Of a DNA stretch of 64,000 nt, positions 1-8,752 are shown one piece after another; position 1 is the stretch's first letter, and every line of letters begins with the position of its first letter. Source of the DNA: Fredinandcohnia quinoae (GTDB lineage Bacteria > Bacillota > Bacilli > Bacillales > Bacillaceae_L). Location: assembly GCF_022427965.1 (NCBI RefSeq), contig NZ_JAKTTI010000008.1, positions 1-64,000 of the forward strand, written 5' to 3'. The translations under genes and the position numbers were made by a program. The notes under the pieces are model-generated. The model was given only the letters and a program-made list of their open reading frames with translations, did no database searches and was not told where the DNA came from.

Positions 1-90
1 CTGGACTGAGCGTAGCGAGGGAAGCGGCTCGGCCCCGCCCGCGGAAAGCGACCACCCGGAGTGGAAATCAACCTACACTATTTACCTATT
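1..90. repeat. Left-edge GC-rich intergenic sequence, possible end of a repeat
   Basis: The first ~75 bases are much more GC-rich than the surrounding DNA, contain no open frame with a ribosome binding site, and change abruptly to AT-rich sequence near position 75. This looks like the right end of an interspersed intergenic repeat whose remainder lies outside the window. No second copy is present here, so the call rests on composition only. Confidence 0.25.
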
Positions 91-102
91 TCTATTCTAA
101 AT

Positions 103-150
103 GAAAAAAAACTGTAGGCAAACTCGAAAATCTTCGAGTTTGTCTACAGT
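103..150 (-). terminator. Rho-independent terminator of racA
   Basis: A stem pairs ACTGTAG.CAAACTCGA (from 111) with TCGAGTTTG.CTACAGT (to 150). On the minus strand it is followed by a run of seven T (plus-strand A tract 104-110). A second perfect hairpin, AACGTACTTCC / GGAAGTACGTT at 154-180, lies between this one and the racA stop codon, so the gene ends in two tandem hairpins; only the outer one has the T tract. Confidence 0.85.
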
Positions 151-180
151 CTGAACGTACTTCCATTGAGGAAGTACGTT

Positions 181-708
181 TTATAATAGAAATCCCATAA
201 TTTTCTTTCGCCTTCTCGGTTTTTGGACTGGAGGTTCTATTTTAAGTGTCGTTTCCCTTTTCATGTTACGTCTTTCATTTTCTAATACTTGAATATAATC
301 TTCTAATTGTTTTACCTTCTTCTGTAGCTCATCTAATTCATTGCGATGTTGAAGAAGTTGGTAGGAAACAACATCACTTGCTTTTGATTCAATCCTTCGT
401 TCGTTTTGCTCAACTCTTTCAAGCAGTTTTGCAACTAGTTGCTCAACAGGCTGATCGGTGCCTTTTTGCATCGTTCGGACGGTCCCCTTTCTAGGTTGTT
501 TTACTTTTGCTTTTATTTCATCGTTTGGAGTGCCGTTCTTTAATTGATCACGAATCTGATTGTAAAATGTGAGATCTTCATCAGTAAAAATAAAGTGTCC
601 ATACTCATTTTTTTGGCAAGGGATGTTATAATCCCTAATCCATCTTCTTATTGTTTTTGTAGATACACCTACTATACCTGCAAGCTCAGCTGTATTCACA
701 ATAACCAC
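181..708 (-). CDS. racA: RacA, chromosome-anchoring protein
   Basis: 175-residue protein with a MerR-type helix-turn-helix at about residues 5-45 (core TKTIRRWIRDYNIP), a charged coiled coil at about 85-150, and a basic tail ending RRRKKIMGFLL. This is the architecture of RacA, which binds centromere-like sites near the origin and tethers the chromosome to the pole through DivIVA during sporulation. Its length is near that of B. subtilis RacA and it lies directly before prfA, as in B. subtilis, but divergently transcribed. A SigH-type promoter and two Spo0A-box matches lie upstream (731-828), fitting expression at sporulation onset. Annotation by domain layout and synteny; overall sequence identity was not measured. 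Confidence 0.88.
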   Translation of the reverse strand: MVIVNTAELAGIVGVSTKTIRRWIRDYNIPCQKNEYGHFIFTDEDLTFYNQIRDQLKNGTPNDEIKAKVKQPRKGTVRTMQKGTDQPVEQLVAKLLERVEQNERRIESKASDVVSYQLLQHRNELDELQKKVKQLEDYIQVLENERRNMKRETTLKIEPPVQKPRRRKKIMGFLL

Positions 709-730
709 TCCCCTTTCCTTTTGTCATACC

Positions 731-758
731 TATTCTCTCTTTATAATTGATATCCTTC
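731..758 (-). promoter_or_regulatory. Candidate SigH promoter of racA
   Basis: On the minus strand GAAGGATAT (750-758) fits the SigH -35 and AGAGAATA (731-738) fits the SigH -10 pattern RnnGAAWW, with an 11-nt spacer, just upstream of the racA start. B. subtilis racA is known to be switched on by SigH and Spo0A. Match by eye to consensus. Confidence 0.5.
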
Positions 759-781
759 ACAGAAGACAAAACTAGTATTCA

Positions 782-828
782 TTCGGCAAAGAAAGAAGAT
801 AACCCCTCAATTTCTAATGAATTCGACA
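782..828 (-). promoter_or_regulatory. Two candidate Spo0A boxes upstream of racA
   Basis: Read on the minus strand, 782-788 is TGCCGAA and 822-828 is TGTCGAA; both fit the 0A box TGNCGAA. They are exactly 40 bp apart and lie upstream of the candidate SigH promoter, a position suited to activation. Confidence 0.4.
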
Positions 829-887
829 ACAGGGAACGAAGTGTACATTTGGAAGACTATGAGGGTATATATGTTTGTGAAATTGCT

Positions 888-917
888 TTGACGGGTATAG
901 TAAACCTATACTATAAT
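888..917 (+). promoter_or_regulatory. SigA promoter of prfA-prmC
   Basis: TTGACG (888-893) and a perfect TATAAT (912-917) are separated by 18 nt, 34 nt before the prfA start codon. Good vegetative promoter match. Confidence 0.7.
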
Positions 918-951
918 TAGACTGTTATGGACAAAATTTGAGGTGAAGCCC

Positions 952-2019
952 ATGTTTGATCGTTTAGAAGCGACAGAAGCTCGTTATGAAAAATTGAATG
1001 AATTATTAAGTGATCCAGATATCGTTAATGATACTACGAAATTACGTGATTATTCGAAGGAACAATCAGATATACAAGATACTGTTGAAGCATATAGAGA
1101 GTACAAGGAAGTTAAGGAACAGCTCGATGATGCGAAGGTTATGCTTGATGAAAAGCTTGATGCTGAGATGAGAGAGATGGTAAAAGAAGAAATAAACGAA
1201 CTAGAAGAACGTGTAGAAGCACTTGAAGAGCGAATGAGAATTCTCTTACTTCCGAAGGACCCGAACGATGATAAGAACGTTATTATGGAGATTCGTGGTG
1301 CTGCTGGTGGGGATGAAGCAGCTCTATTTGCTGGTGATCTATATCGTATGTATAGCCGTTATGCAGAAATGCAAGGCTGGAAGACAGAAGTAATGGAAGC
1401 CAATACGACTGGAGTCGGAGGCTATAAAGAAATCATTTTTATGATCAGTGGTAAAGGTGCTTATTCTCGCTTGAAGTTTGAAAATGGTGCCCATCGTGTT
1501 CAACGTGTTCCTGAGACGGAATCAGGTGGACGTATTCATACGTCTACAGCAACTGTTGCTGTATTACCAGAGGCGGAAGAAGTAGAAGTTGAAATCCACG
1601 AGAAGGATATTCGTGTGGATACATTTGCATCTAGTGGTCCTGGGGGTCAAAGTGTTAATACGACAATGTCTGCAGTACGACTAACTCACTTACCTACTGG
1701 TACGGTTGTTTCATGTCAGGATGAAAAATCGCAAATTAAAAATAAAGAAAAAGCAATGAAAGTTTTACGTGCACGTGTATATGATAAAATTCAACGAGAA
1801 GTTCAAGCAGAGTATGATCAAAACCGAAAGCAAGCTGTCGGAACTGGTGACCGCTCTGAACGAATTCGTACCTATAATTTCCCGCAAAATCGTGTTACCG
1901 ACCACCGAATTGGATTGACCATTCAAAAGCTTGATCAAATTCTTACAGGTAAGCTTGATGAAGTAATTGATGCACTTGTAATGGAAGATCAGGCATTGAA
2001 AATGGAGCAAGCAGAGTAA
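952..2019 (+). CDS. prfA: Peptide chain release factor 1
   Basis: 355 residues. RF1 recognises UAA/UAG stop codons and triggers peptide release. The GGQ catalytic loop is at residues 231-233 ([12 protein letters not shown]), and the codon-recognition region has [18 protein letters not shown]. The ATG at 952 is chosen over the in-frame GTG at 943 because GAGGTG (940-945) is correctly spaced only from 952 and the protein then begins [15 protein letters not shown], as in Bacillus RF1. The stop overlaps the prmC start by one base (TAATG), so the two are translationally coupled; PrmC methylates the GGQ glutamine of this protein. Confidence 0.97.
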   Translation: MFDRLEATEARYEKLNELLSDPDIVNDTTKLRDYSKEQSDIQDTVEAYREYKEVKEQLDDAKVMLDEKLDAEMREMVKEEINELEERVEALEERMRILLLPKDPNDDKNVIMEIRGAAGGDEAALFAGDLYRMYSRYAEMQGWKTEVMEANTTGVGGYKEIIFMISGKGAYSRLKFENGAHRVQRVPETESGGRIHTSTATVAVLPEAEEVEVEIHEKDIRVDTFASSGPGGQSVNTTMSAVRLTHLPTGTVVSCQDEKSQIKNKEKAMKVLRARVYDKIQREVQAEYDQNRKQAVGTGDRSERIRTYNFPQNRVTDHRIGLTIQKLDQILTGKLDEVIDALVMEDQALKMEQAE

Positions 2020-2891
2020 TGCAAGATTTTCAAAAAGTGTATGAAGCCCTCAAATGGGCTTCTTCTTTTTTAAAAGAAAATAGTCGGGATGAAAATACGG
2101 GTGAGTTGCTTTTATGTCATTATCTAGGTCAAAGTCGTGCGCAGCTTCTTGCAGATCTTCGGGAGGAACTGGATGAAGCGGTTAAGATGAAGTTTATCGA
2201 GGCAGTACAGCAAGTTGTAAAAGGGACTCCTCCCCAGCATATTATTGGCTACGAAGAATTTTATGGACGTAGGTTTATTGTGAATGAAGAAGTACTGATC
2301 CCGAGGCCAGAAACGGAGGAACTCGTACAAGGTCTATTAGAACGGATCAAAGGGAATTTTCGAGAAAATGTACCGGTAAGTGTTGTAGATGTCGGAACTG
2401 GGAGTGGGGCTATTTCGATTACATTAGCGTTAGAAAATCCTACCCTAGAGGTGGTGACAGTCGACATTGCCAAGGCTTCATTACAGGTAGCGAAGGAAAA
2501 TGCTTTGAAGCTAGGTGCAGATGTAGGATTTCTAGAAGGTGACTTATTACAACCTCTCATTACAAATGGTGTTAGGGTCGATGTGGTTGTGTCAAATCCA
2601 CCATATATACCTGAAGAAGATATTAACACCTTATCCACAGTTGTGAAAGATCATGAACCGATAAGGGCACTTGTAGGTGGACGTGATGGTTTAGATTTTT
2701 ATCGGCGCTTTATGGTGGAGATCCCTCTTGTATTAAAGGAGAAAGGGATTGTCGCTTTTGAAGTTGGTGTTGGACAAGGGAATGATGTAGCCACCATGCT
2801 TAGAGGGACATTCCCGAAAGCAAAGATTGAGGTTGTAAATGACATTAATGGCAAGGATCGGATGGTATTTGCTGAAATAGGATTCAATTGA
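2019..2891 (+). CDS. prmC: Release factor glutamine N5-methyltransferase
   Basis: 290 residues. PrmC transfers a methyl group from S-adenosylmethionine to the GGQ glutamine of release factors. The SAM-binding motif is [12 protein letters not shown] and the glutamine-binding NPPY motif is at residues 193-196 ([13 protein letters not shown]). An N-terminal helical domain of about 90 residues comes first. It is the second gene of the prfA operon. A perfect DnaA box (2631-2639) lies inside it but is isolated. Downstream (2892-3090) an open frame reads as a hydrophobic segment (AWTFVLAAFLY) without a start codon; it may be a decayed small gene at the place where B. subtilis has ywkF. Confidence 0.96.
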   Translation: MQDFQKVYEALKWASSFLKENSRDENTGELLLCHYLGQSRAQLLADLREELDEAVKMKFIEAVQQVVKGTPPQHIIGYEEFYGRRFIVNEEVLIPRPETEELVQGLLERIKGNFRENVPVSVVDVGTGSGAISITLALENPTLEVVTVDIAKASLQVAKENALKLGADVGFLEGDLLQPLITNGVRVDVVVSNPPYIPEEDINTLSTVVKDHEPIRALVGGRDGLDFYRRFMVEIPLVLKEKGIVAFEVGVGQGNDVATMLRGTFPKAKIEVVNDINGKDRMVFAEIGFN

Positions 2892-3090
2892 AAAAAGGTC
2901 GCTTGGACATTTGTCTTAGCGGCTTTTCTATACGCGGATGTCAGTACTATTGTGGATATGTGGCAATGTAGGTACATATATTCAAAGTTTCATAGAATTC
3001 GTAAATGGATTACTAGATTTTTTTATTTTGCTAGTTTAAGAAGTTGGTTTCCTGTCCACAATGGATTAGTGAAGGGGCGGTGCTAGTAAA

Positions 3091-3750
3091 ATGAGAAAAC
3101 AATATGCAATCATCTTTTTTATTCTATTATTATTTATCGGTGCAAATAGTCACTTATTTTTAGAGAAAACAAACGCAAGTGGGCCAACAGAAATTCCAGA
3201 CGAGGCCATTCGTCTTCGCATATTAGCTAATAGTGATTCAGATGAGGATCAAGCGTTAAAACGATTAATCCGTGATGAGGTTAATAAAGAAATTACCAAA
3301 TGGGTCGAGAAGTTAACATCGGTTGAAGCTGCTAGAACCCTAATCCAAGAGAGATTACCTGAAATTGAAGAGATTGTTAAAGATGTACTTGAGAATGAAA
3401 ATAGTAACCAAACTTTTTCGGTGAAATATGGAAGCAATGTAAGCTTTCCGACAAAATTATATGGTGAATTTCTTTATCCAGCAGGTAATTATGAAGCCAT
3501 TCTTATTTCACTTGGAGAGGCAAAAGGGGCGAACTGGTGGTGTGTGCTTTTTCCACCTTTGTGTTTCCTAGACTTTTCTAATGGTGAAGCAGTTGATACT
3601 TCTGGTGATAACAAAAAAGAAGAGAAGAAAGTTGTGTCAGTTGAAAAACAGGAAGATAAAAAGAAGAATAAAAAGATAGAGAAAAAAGATGAGGATGAGG
3701 TGGAGGTTCGTTTTTTCCTCGTTGATTTCTTCACATCCTTATTCAGTTGA
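3091..3750 (+). CDS. spoIIR: Stage II sporulation protein R
   Basis: 219 residues. SpoIIR is made in the forespore under SigF and secreted toward the mother cell, where it triggers SpoIIGA to process pro-SigE. An N-terminal signal segment (residues 4-22) is followed by the family signature EAIRLRILANSDSDEDQALK and a second conserved block around GNYEAILISLGEAKGANWWCVLFPPLCFLD. The C-terminus carries a Lys/Glu-rich stretch (about 172-205) before a short hydrophobic tail; that low-complexity insert looks lineage-specific. RBS AAGGGGCGG precedes the ATG. Position after prmC matches B. subtilis. Confidence 0.93.
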   Translation: MRKQYAIIFFILLLFIGANSHLFLEKTNASGPTEIPDEAIRLRILANSDSDEDQALKRLIRDEVNKEITKWVEKLTSVEAARTLIQERLPEIEEIVKDVLENENSNQTFSVKYGSNVSFPTKLYGEFLYPAGNYEAILISLGEAKGANWWCVLFPPLCFLDFSNGEAVDTSGDNKKEEKKVVSVEKQEDKKKNKKIEKKDEDEVEVRFFLVDFFTSLFS

Positions 3751-3829
3751 AAATTCTAGTAAGCTGTTCTATTTTGTATAAATCCTCATAGAGTAGATAG
3801 TAGTAATCTATCAAATGAGGTGAATGATA

Positions 3830-4273
3830 ATGAAGCAAATACGAATTGCAAATGTACAAGATATTGATAACATAAAGAGATTTTTAGGACGAGCCGATGT
3901 AAGTTCGGAGGGAATTGATTCAATCATTGATCATTTTATCGTGATGGAGGATGTTGACTACAATATTCTTGCAACAATCGGAATTGAGCGCATTGAAAAG
4001 GACGGACTTCTTCGCTCACTGGTGATTACACAAGGACTTGATCAAACGGAAGTTCTTGCACTATTTAAAAGTGTTCTATCTTTAGCTAAAAAGAAGGAAT
4101 TGGAGCATTTATATTTGACAACAAACATAGAAGCTTCAATCCAATTTTTTGAGTTACTTGGGTTCACAAAAATAGATATGTGTGAATTACCTACTCACTT
4201 GCAAACATCTGACCATATTACACAGCTCTGCCATTCTGTAGAGCCAATGTTCATGTTCATTAAGGTTGCGTGA
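3830..4273 (+). CDS. ywlB: GNAT-like protein YwlB
   Basis: 147 residues starting MKQIRIANVQDIDNI. The ATG at 3830 is preferred over 3824 because GAGGTG at 3817-3822 is 7 nt from it and only 1 nt from the other. The fold elements (N-terminal strand-helix, ATIGIERIEKDGLLRSLVI, and a late SIQFFELLGF motif) resemble GNAT acyltransferases, but the acyl-CoA loop is not canonical, so substrate and activity are unknown. Located between spoIIR and the Sua5-type gene, as ywlB is in B. subtilis. A DnaA-box cluster begins just downstream. Confidence 0.75.
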   Translation: MKQIRIANVQDIDNIKRFLGRADVSSEGIDSIIDHFIVMEDVDYNILATIGIERIEKDGLLRSLVITQGLDQTEVLALFKSVLSLAKKKELEHLYLTTNIEASIQFFELLGFTKIDMCELPTHLQTSDHITQLCHSVEPMFMFIKVA

Positions 4274-4319
4274 ATTTCTTTACACATGATGCTTGCCACC
4301 ATCTTACCCAAAAATGTGC

Positions 4320-4648
4320 ATATCCACAAAGTTATCCACATTAAAGAAGGTATTATCCACAAATTGTGGATAATACTTGTTTTATGTTGTTGAGATAATT
4401 ATAATTTCTTATATTGTGATTAAAATAAATGAGGCATTTTATATGGAAATTTGCCCAATTTAGATATAGGAGATGCTTGAAATGGACACGAAATATTGGG
4501 TTGTGGATAAGCAACTGGAACAACTAGAGGATTATCCACAGATTAAAGAAGCCGCCAAGCTTTTACAAGAAAATGAAGTAGTTGCCTTTCCTACGGAGAC
4601 GGTATATGGTCTAGGGGCAAATGCTAAATCAGATGAAGCTGTGGATAA
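4320..4648. promoter_or_regulatory. DnaA-box cluster
   Basis: Six perfect TTATCCACA boxes occur in about 320 bp: 4332-4340(+), 4353-4361(+), 4365-4373(-), 4502-4510(-), 4532-4540(+), 4640-4648(-). A near match, ATATCCACA, is at 4320-4328. Boxes at 4353 and 4365 face each other. The last three lie inside the coding sequence. In B. subtilis the ywlC region is one of the known DnaA-binding clusters outside oriC that titrate DnaA, so this appears to be the conserved counterpart. Confidence 0.85.
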
Positions 4649-5543
4649 AATATATCAAGCAAAAGGTCGACCGAGTGATAATCCACTCATCGTTCATATT
4701 GCAAAAATTGAACAAGTAGACGAGATTGCGGAAGATATTTCAGAAACTGCTCGGAGTCTAATAGCTCATTTTTGGCCGGGACCGTTAACGCTTGTGCTTA
4801 AGAAAAAGGCAAATGCTGTTTCGGAAAAGGTTACACCTGGCCGTAACACAGTGGCAGTTAGAATGCCAGATCACCCACTTGCACTTGCATTAATCAGACG
4901 AGCGAATCTACCACTTGCGGCACCGAGTGCCAACCTCTCAGGGAAACCAAGCCCAACTTTAGCAGGTCATGTTAGTGATGATTTATCCGGCAGGGTTGCG
5001 GGTATTTTGGATGGAGGTGCAACCGGTGTAGGCTTGGAATCAACAGTGCTTGATTGCACTGACGAGATTCCGATCATTTTACGTCCAGGTGGTGTTACGA
5101 AGGAGCAGCTTGAAGAAATCTGTGGAAAAGTTGAAATTGATAGAGCTTTACTTGAAGAAGGACAGGCTCCAAAAGCACCAGGGATGAAATACAAACACTA
5201 TGCACCGACTGCTCCACTATATATTGTGAATGGAACGCTACGTTTTATGCAGGCACTAATCGCAAAAAAACAACAAGAAGGTTATCGAGTAGGTGTATTA
5301 ACAACAAATGAAAATGAAGTAAGCTATGTGGCAGATGCGGTGATTAGTTGTGGGACACTTCAAGACTTGCGTACGGTTGCAAGTAATTTATATGAAGCAC
5401 TACGCTTATTTGATAAAAGAGGTGTAGACGTTATCTATAGTGAAGACTTTCCATCTGTGGGAATTGGCCAAGCTATTATGAATCGCTTGGAAAAGGCTGC
5501 AGCTCACAAGTTTATTTATGAGAATGAAGGACAAAATGAATAG
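4482..5543 (+). CDS. ywlC: L-threonylcarbamoyladenylate synthase (Sua5/YwlC type)
   Basis: 353 residues. Makes threonylcarbamoyl-AMP from threonine, bicarbonate and ATP, the first step of the universal t6A tRNA modification at position 37. The YrdC domain (about 20-205) carries AFPTETVYGLGANA, KGRPSDNPLIVHI and LPLAAPSANLSGKPSPT; a PGMKYKHYAPTAPL linker leads to the C-terminal Sua5 domain, so this is the long Sua5 form rather than short TsaC. The start at 4482 is chosen because AGGAG (4468-4472) sits 9 nt upstream; the ATG at 4473 abuts it. The 5' coding region carries three DnaA boxes. Confidence 0.93.
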   Translation: MDTKYWVVDKQLEQLEDYPQIKEAAKLLQENEVVAFPTETVYGLGANAKSDEAVDKIYQAKGRPSDNPLIVHIAKIEQVDEIAEDISETARSLIAHFWPGPLTLVLKKKANAVSEKVTPGRNTVAVRMPDHPLALALIRRANLPLAAPSANLSGKPSPTLAGHVSDDLSGRVAGILDGGATGVGLESTVLDCTDEIPIILRPGGVTKEQLEEICGKVEIDRALLEEGQAPKAPGMKYKHYAPTAPLYIVNGTLRFMQALIAKKQQEGYRVGVLTTNENEVSYVADAVISCGTLQDLRTVASNLYEALRLFDKRGVDVIYSEDFPSVGIGQAIMNRLEKAAAHKFIYENEGQNE

Positions 5544-5597
5544 TCTTAGTCTTATTTAATGCTTTACATTTTAAAACAGATTATTCTAATTCCTTTT

Positions 5598-5627
5598 GGA
5601 CTTGCATATGTTGATATAGGCAAGTCC
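5598..5627. other. Hairpin in the mntP leader
   Basis: GGACTTGC (5598-5605) pairs perfectly with GCAAGTCC (5620-5627), ending just before the GAGGGGG ribosome binding site of mntP. No T tract follows on either strand, so it is probably a leader RNA structure rather than a terminator. Confidence 0.4.
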
Positions 5628-5640
5628 GAGGGGGTAGAAA

Positions 5641-6201
5641 ATGGAGATAGCAGCAGTTTTAGGAGAGTTCTTAACTTTATTTGTAATGGCATTTGCCTTA
5701 GGAATGGATGCATTTTCCGTAGGACTTGGAATGGGTTTAATTCAATTACGGCTTAAGCAAATTTTTTCGATTGGATTGATAATTGGATTATTTCACATGT
5801 GGATGCCACTTCTAGGAATGGTTATTGGAGGATATTTATCATCACAGCTTGGGGTAATTGCGACATATATTGGTGGAGGACTTTTACTTTTATTAGGGCT
5901 ACAAATGATTATTTCGTCATTCAAAAATGACGATAAAAGAATGATCACGCCTGAAGGGTTTGGATTATTTATTTTTGCATTAAGTGTAAGTTTGGATAGT
6001 TTTTCAGTGGGATTATCATTAGGGATATATGGTGCAAAAACTATTATTACTATTTTCATGTTTGGAATTGTGAGTATGTTTTTGACGTGGGTCGGTCTTT
6101 TACTGGGGCGTAAGGTACAAGCTTGGTTTGGAAAATATAGTGAAGCTTTAGGTGGCAGTATATTATTTGCTTTTGGCATCAAATTACTATTTCCCCTGTA
6201 A
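5641..6201 (+). CDS. mntP: Manganese efflux pump MntP
   Basis: 186-residue integral membrane protein with six predicted transmembrane helices arranged as two repeats, each with a conserved acidic signature: [14 protein letters not shown] near residue 22 and [12 protein letters not shown] near 117. These aspartates mark the MntP family, which exports Mn(II). RBS GAGGGGG (5628-5634) precedes the ATG. The position after the Sua5-type gene equals ywlD/mntP in B. subtilis. A leader hairpin precedes the RBS; no yybP-ykoY riboswitch was recognised. Confidence 0.92.
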   Translation: MEIAAVLGEFLTLFVMAFALGMDAFSVGLGMGLIQLRLKQIFSIGLIIGLFHMWMPLLGMVIGGYLSSQLGVIATYIGGGLLLLLGLQMIISSFKNDDKRMITPEGFGLFIFALSVSLDSFSVGLSLGIYGAKTIITIFMFGIVSMFLTWVGLLLGRKVQAWFGKYSEALGGSILFAFGIKLLFPL

Positions 6202-6219
6202 AAATTATAACAACTTTGT

Positions 6220-6250
6220 GAGCATGGGTGAAAATTCATGCTCTTTTTTT
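6220..6250 (+). terminator. Terminator of mntP
   Basis: GAGCATG (6220-6226) pairs with CATGCTC (6237-6243), followed by seven T. Confidence 0.85.
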
Positions 6251-6363
6251 CATTTTAGACTATGTCTCCTTATACATGTGCTTTATAATAGTGGTAATAT
6301 CAAAATTTGTCTATTTTTATCGATTCAAATAAAATGAAGACAAAATTATGAAAGTGGGCTTGT

Positions 6364-6801
6364 ATGATGACACAAATATTATTTGTATGTACAGGAAATA
6401 CGTGTAGAAGTCCAATGGCGGAAGCATTGTTACGTTTTAGAGCTGGTAACGATTTACAAGTTAAATCGGCGGGTCTTTTTGCTAGCGATGGTCATGATGT
6501 ATCAACCAATACAAGATTAGTATTAGAAGAGAATGGAATTAAGTGTGACCACAAATCTTCTTTTTTAACTGATGATAAGGTAGAATGGGCTACTTATATT
6601 TTTGCAATGACAAATAGCCATAAGCAAGAAATCCTTTTTCGCTTTCCTAAAGCCGCTAGTAAAGTATTTACATTGAAGGAATTTGTGGCTAAAAATGGGG
6701 ATGTTTCTGATCCATATGGAGGATCATTAGACATATATAGAGATACATTCGATGAAATGGTTCCATTAATCGATTCATTACTTTTGAAACTAACTTTATA
6801 A
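6364..6801 (+). CDS. ywlE: Protein arginine phosphatase YwlE
   Basis: 145 residues. Low-molecular-weight phosphatase fold with the P-loop CTGNTCRS near the N-terminus and the general-acid aspartate in [11 protein letters not shown]. The threonine inside the loop (CTGNTC) is the residue reported to select phospho-arginine over phospho-tyrosine, so the enzyme should reverse McsB arginine phosphorylation, which marks proteins for ClpCP. Two adjacent ATG codons (6364, 6367) could start it. Followed after 23 nt by a chemotaxis receptor gene, which is not present at this place in B. subtilis. Confidence 0.9.
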   Translation: MMTQILFVCTGNTCRSPMAEALLRFRAGNDLQVKSAGLFASDGHDVSTNTRLVLEENGIKCDHKSSFLTDDKVEWATYIFAMTNSHKQEILFRFPKAASKVFTLKEFVAKNGDVSDPYGGSLDIYRDTFDEMVPLIDSLLLKLTL

Positions 6802-6824
6802 ATATGTACCAGGGGGAGAACAAG

Positions 6825-8114
6825 TTGGAGGAAAAAAAGAGATACAAATTTGGGCTTAGGAAAAAATTGGTTTTGTTCATTACGGTGTTGGCGGTTGTAA
6901 CATTTTCATCAACCGCGGTGTTTATTTATTTTCTATATAATTTTGTAGATCAGATGTTCAGTGAGCAAGTATTTACGGCTGCAACATTAGTAATGGGGAT
7001 CTTTTGGTCTGGGGTATTGGCTTATTTTGCTGCAGGATTTATTACGAGGCCATTACAACGATTAGAAAGGGTTGCAATAAAAGCGGCAAATGGACAAATA
7101 AGTGAGGATGTAACAGTAGGAACATCAGATGATGAAATTCGCTCTTTAAGTCTTGCATTCAATAAAATGTTGCATAATCTTAGGGATATGGTACAAAATA
7201 TTGAAGAAAATTTTGAACATACAAATAAAAAGGTAATTGATATTTCAAATGCATCTAGTTTAGCATCTGAACAGGCTGATAGCATTTCTCGGACTATTTC
7301 AGAAATATCAAAAGGTGCTGACAGCTCAGCGGTTTCAATTCAAGAAACGGCAGAATCAGTTGATGATGTTATTAAAATCGCTGAAGAAGTTCAAAAGAAA
7401 GCAGTTACATCAGAACAATTATCGATTGAAATGGTTGATTCATTGAATGATAGTAAGGAGATTATCCATTCATTAATTTCAGGTATTAATCAACTTGTTG
7501 AAAATAACAAAACATCCTTAGAGGCGGTTAATCGTCTTGAAACGAATGCGAGAAAAGTAGAGGATATTATCTCGTTAGTTGGCGATATCGCTGGACAAAC
7601 CAACCTCTTAGCTTTGAATGCTTCGATTGAAGCTGCACGTGCAGGTGAGCACGGAAAGGGCTTTGCAGTTGTTGCTGAGGAAGTACGAAAACTAGCAGAT
7701 GAAAGTTCTAAAGCAGTGCAAGGTATTTCTGAACTTATTGAAAATATTCAAATAGAAGTAGGTAATGTCGTGGTTCAAATCGCTGAACAGGTTGCTGCTG
7801 CAAATGAGGAGGCGAAAAAGGGAACTGTTACGAATGAGGCAATTGCCGAAATGACGGTTTCTGTTCATGAGGTTGCTGATGCAGTCAAACAAATTGCAGT
7901 TCTTGTGGAGAAGCAGATGGAAAATATCCAAGTAACAGCAACACAATCACAGGAAGTAGCAGCTATTGCAGAGGAAACATCAGCAGGTGCACAAGAAGTC
8001 AGTGCAGCTACACAACAACAAGCCAGTGTGATTGAAGATGTAAGTCAATTAGCTCAAGAACTAGCAGAACAAGCTGGAAAACTTAAGAAGACAATTTATC
8101 GATTTACTTTATAA
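6825..8114 (+). CDS. Methyl-accepting chemotaxis protein without extracellular sensor
   Basis: 429 residues from the TTG at 6825, chosen because AGGGGGAG (6811-6818) lies 6 nt before it; an in-frame ATG at 6804 has no RBS. Two transmembrane helices (about 13-35 and 43-65) are joined by only a short loop, so there is no periplasmic-type ligand domain. A HAMP domain (about 66-118) follows, then a long coiled-coil signalling domain with the hairpin tip [18 protein letters not shown], the CheW/CheA contact region. It should signal to CheA; the stimulus may be membrane-, energy- or cytoplasm-derived. Insertion relative to the B. subtilis ywlE-rpiB order. Confidence 0.88.
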   Translation: MEEKKRYKFGLRKKLVLFITVLAVVTFSSTAVFIYFLYNFVDQMFSEQVFTAATLVMGIFWSGVLAYFAAGFITRPLQRLERVAIKAANGQISEDVTVGTSDDEIRSLSLAFNKMLHNLRDMVQNIEENFEHTNKKVIDISNASSLASEQADSISRTISEISKGADSSAVSIQETAESVDDVIKIAEEVQKKAVTSEQLSIEMVDSLNDSKEIIHSLISGINQLVENNKTSLEAVNRLETNARKVEDIISLVGDIAGQTNLLALNASIEAARAGEHGKGFAVVAEEVRKLADESSKAVQGISELIENIQIEVGNVVVQIAEQVAAANEEAKKGTVTNEAIAEMTVSVHEVADAVKQIAVLVEKQMENIQVTATQSQEVAAIAEETSAGAQEVSAATQQQASVIEDVSQLAQELAEQAGKLKKTIYRFTL

Positions 8115-8145
8115 TATTTTTAGCGTGATTGATAATAAAAAGTAG

Positions 8146-8176
8146 ACTCCCGCACAATTGGCGGGAGTTGCTTATT
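8146..8176 (+). terminator. Probable terminator after the chemotaxis receptor gene
   Basis: ACTCCCGC (8146-8153) pairs with GCGGGAGT (8161-8168). The following TGCTTATTT is only moderately T-rich; the A-rich left flank would give a better tail on the minus strand. Confidence 0.5.
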
Positions 8177-8220
8177 TGGAATACAATAGTAATAGGATTA
8201 TTATTCAGGGGGGCTGTCAA

Positions 8221-8661
8221 ATGAAAATAGCAATAGCATCTGACCACGGTGGATTAGTATTACGTGAAGAGATTAAAAAAGTAATGGATGAGCTCGAACT
8301 TCAGTATGAGGATTTTGGTTGTGACTGCACAACTTCTGTTGATTACCCAGATTACGGGATACCTGTTGCTGAAAAGGTTGCTAGTGGTGAATTTGACCGT
8401 GGAATTTTAATATGTGGAACAGGGATTGGAATGAGTATCTCAGCTAATAAAGTAAAAGGAATTCGCTGCGCACTTGTCCATGATGTTTTTAGTGCAAAGG
8501 CAACACGCGAGCATAATAATAGCAACATTCTTGCCATGGGTGAACGTGTCATCGGGCCAGGACTAGCAAGAGAAATTGCAATCGCGTGGCTTACAACTGA
8601 ATTCCAGGGTGGCCGGCATGAAAACCGCATTAATAAAATAGCTGAATACGAGAATAAATAA
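8221..8661 (+). CDS. rpiB: Ribose-5-phosphate isomerase B / RpiB-LacAB family
   Basis: 146 residues starting MKIAIASDHGG after the RBS AGGGGGGC. RpiB interconverts ribose 5-phosphate and ribulose 5-phosphate. Family features: SDHGG phosphate-binding start, the active-site segment GILICGTGIGMSISANK with its cysteine, and REHNNSNILAMGERVIG. Position between ywlE and ywlG matches ywlF in B. subtilis. A longer in-frame reading back to 8158 exists but runs through the terminator and lacks a RBS. Confidence 0.93.
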   Translation: MKIAIASDHGGLVLREEIKKVMDELELQYEDFGCDCTTSVDYPDYGIPVAEKVASGEFDRGILICGTGIGMSISANKVKGIRCALVHDVFSAKATREHNNSNILAMGERVIGPGLAREIAIAWLTTEFQGGRHENRINKIAEYENK

Positions 8662-8752
8662 GACGTGGCATCATGTGTACTATAATGGTGTCAGCAATAG
8701 TTGCAGAAAAACCCAATGAAGGTATGTATGCTGTTGAAAGGATGGACTAAAC

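Noticed and set aside
2892-3090. Possible ywkF-like small gene between prmC and spoIIR
   Set aside because: The hydrophobic frame (AWTFVLAAFLY...) has no in-frame start codon; an indel in the A6 run could restore one, but that cannot be judged here.
4320-4648. Chromosomal replication origin (oriC)
   Set aside because: DnaA boxes are dense, but dnaA, dnaN, rpmH and an AT-rich unwinding region are absent; the site matches a known secondary DnaA cluster instead.
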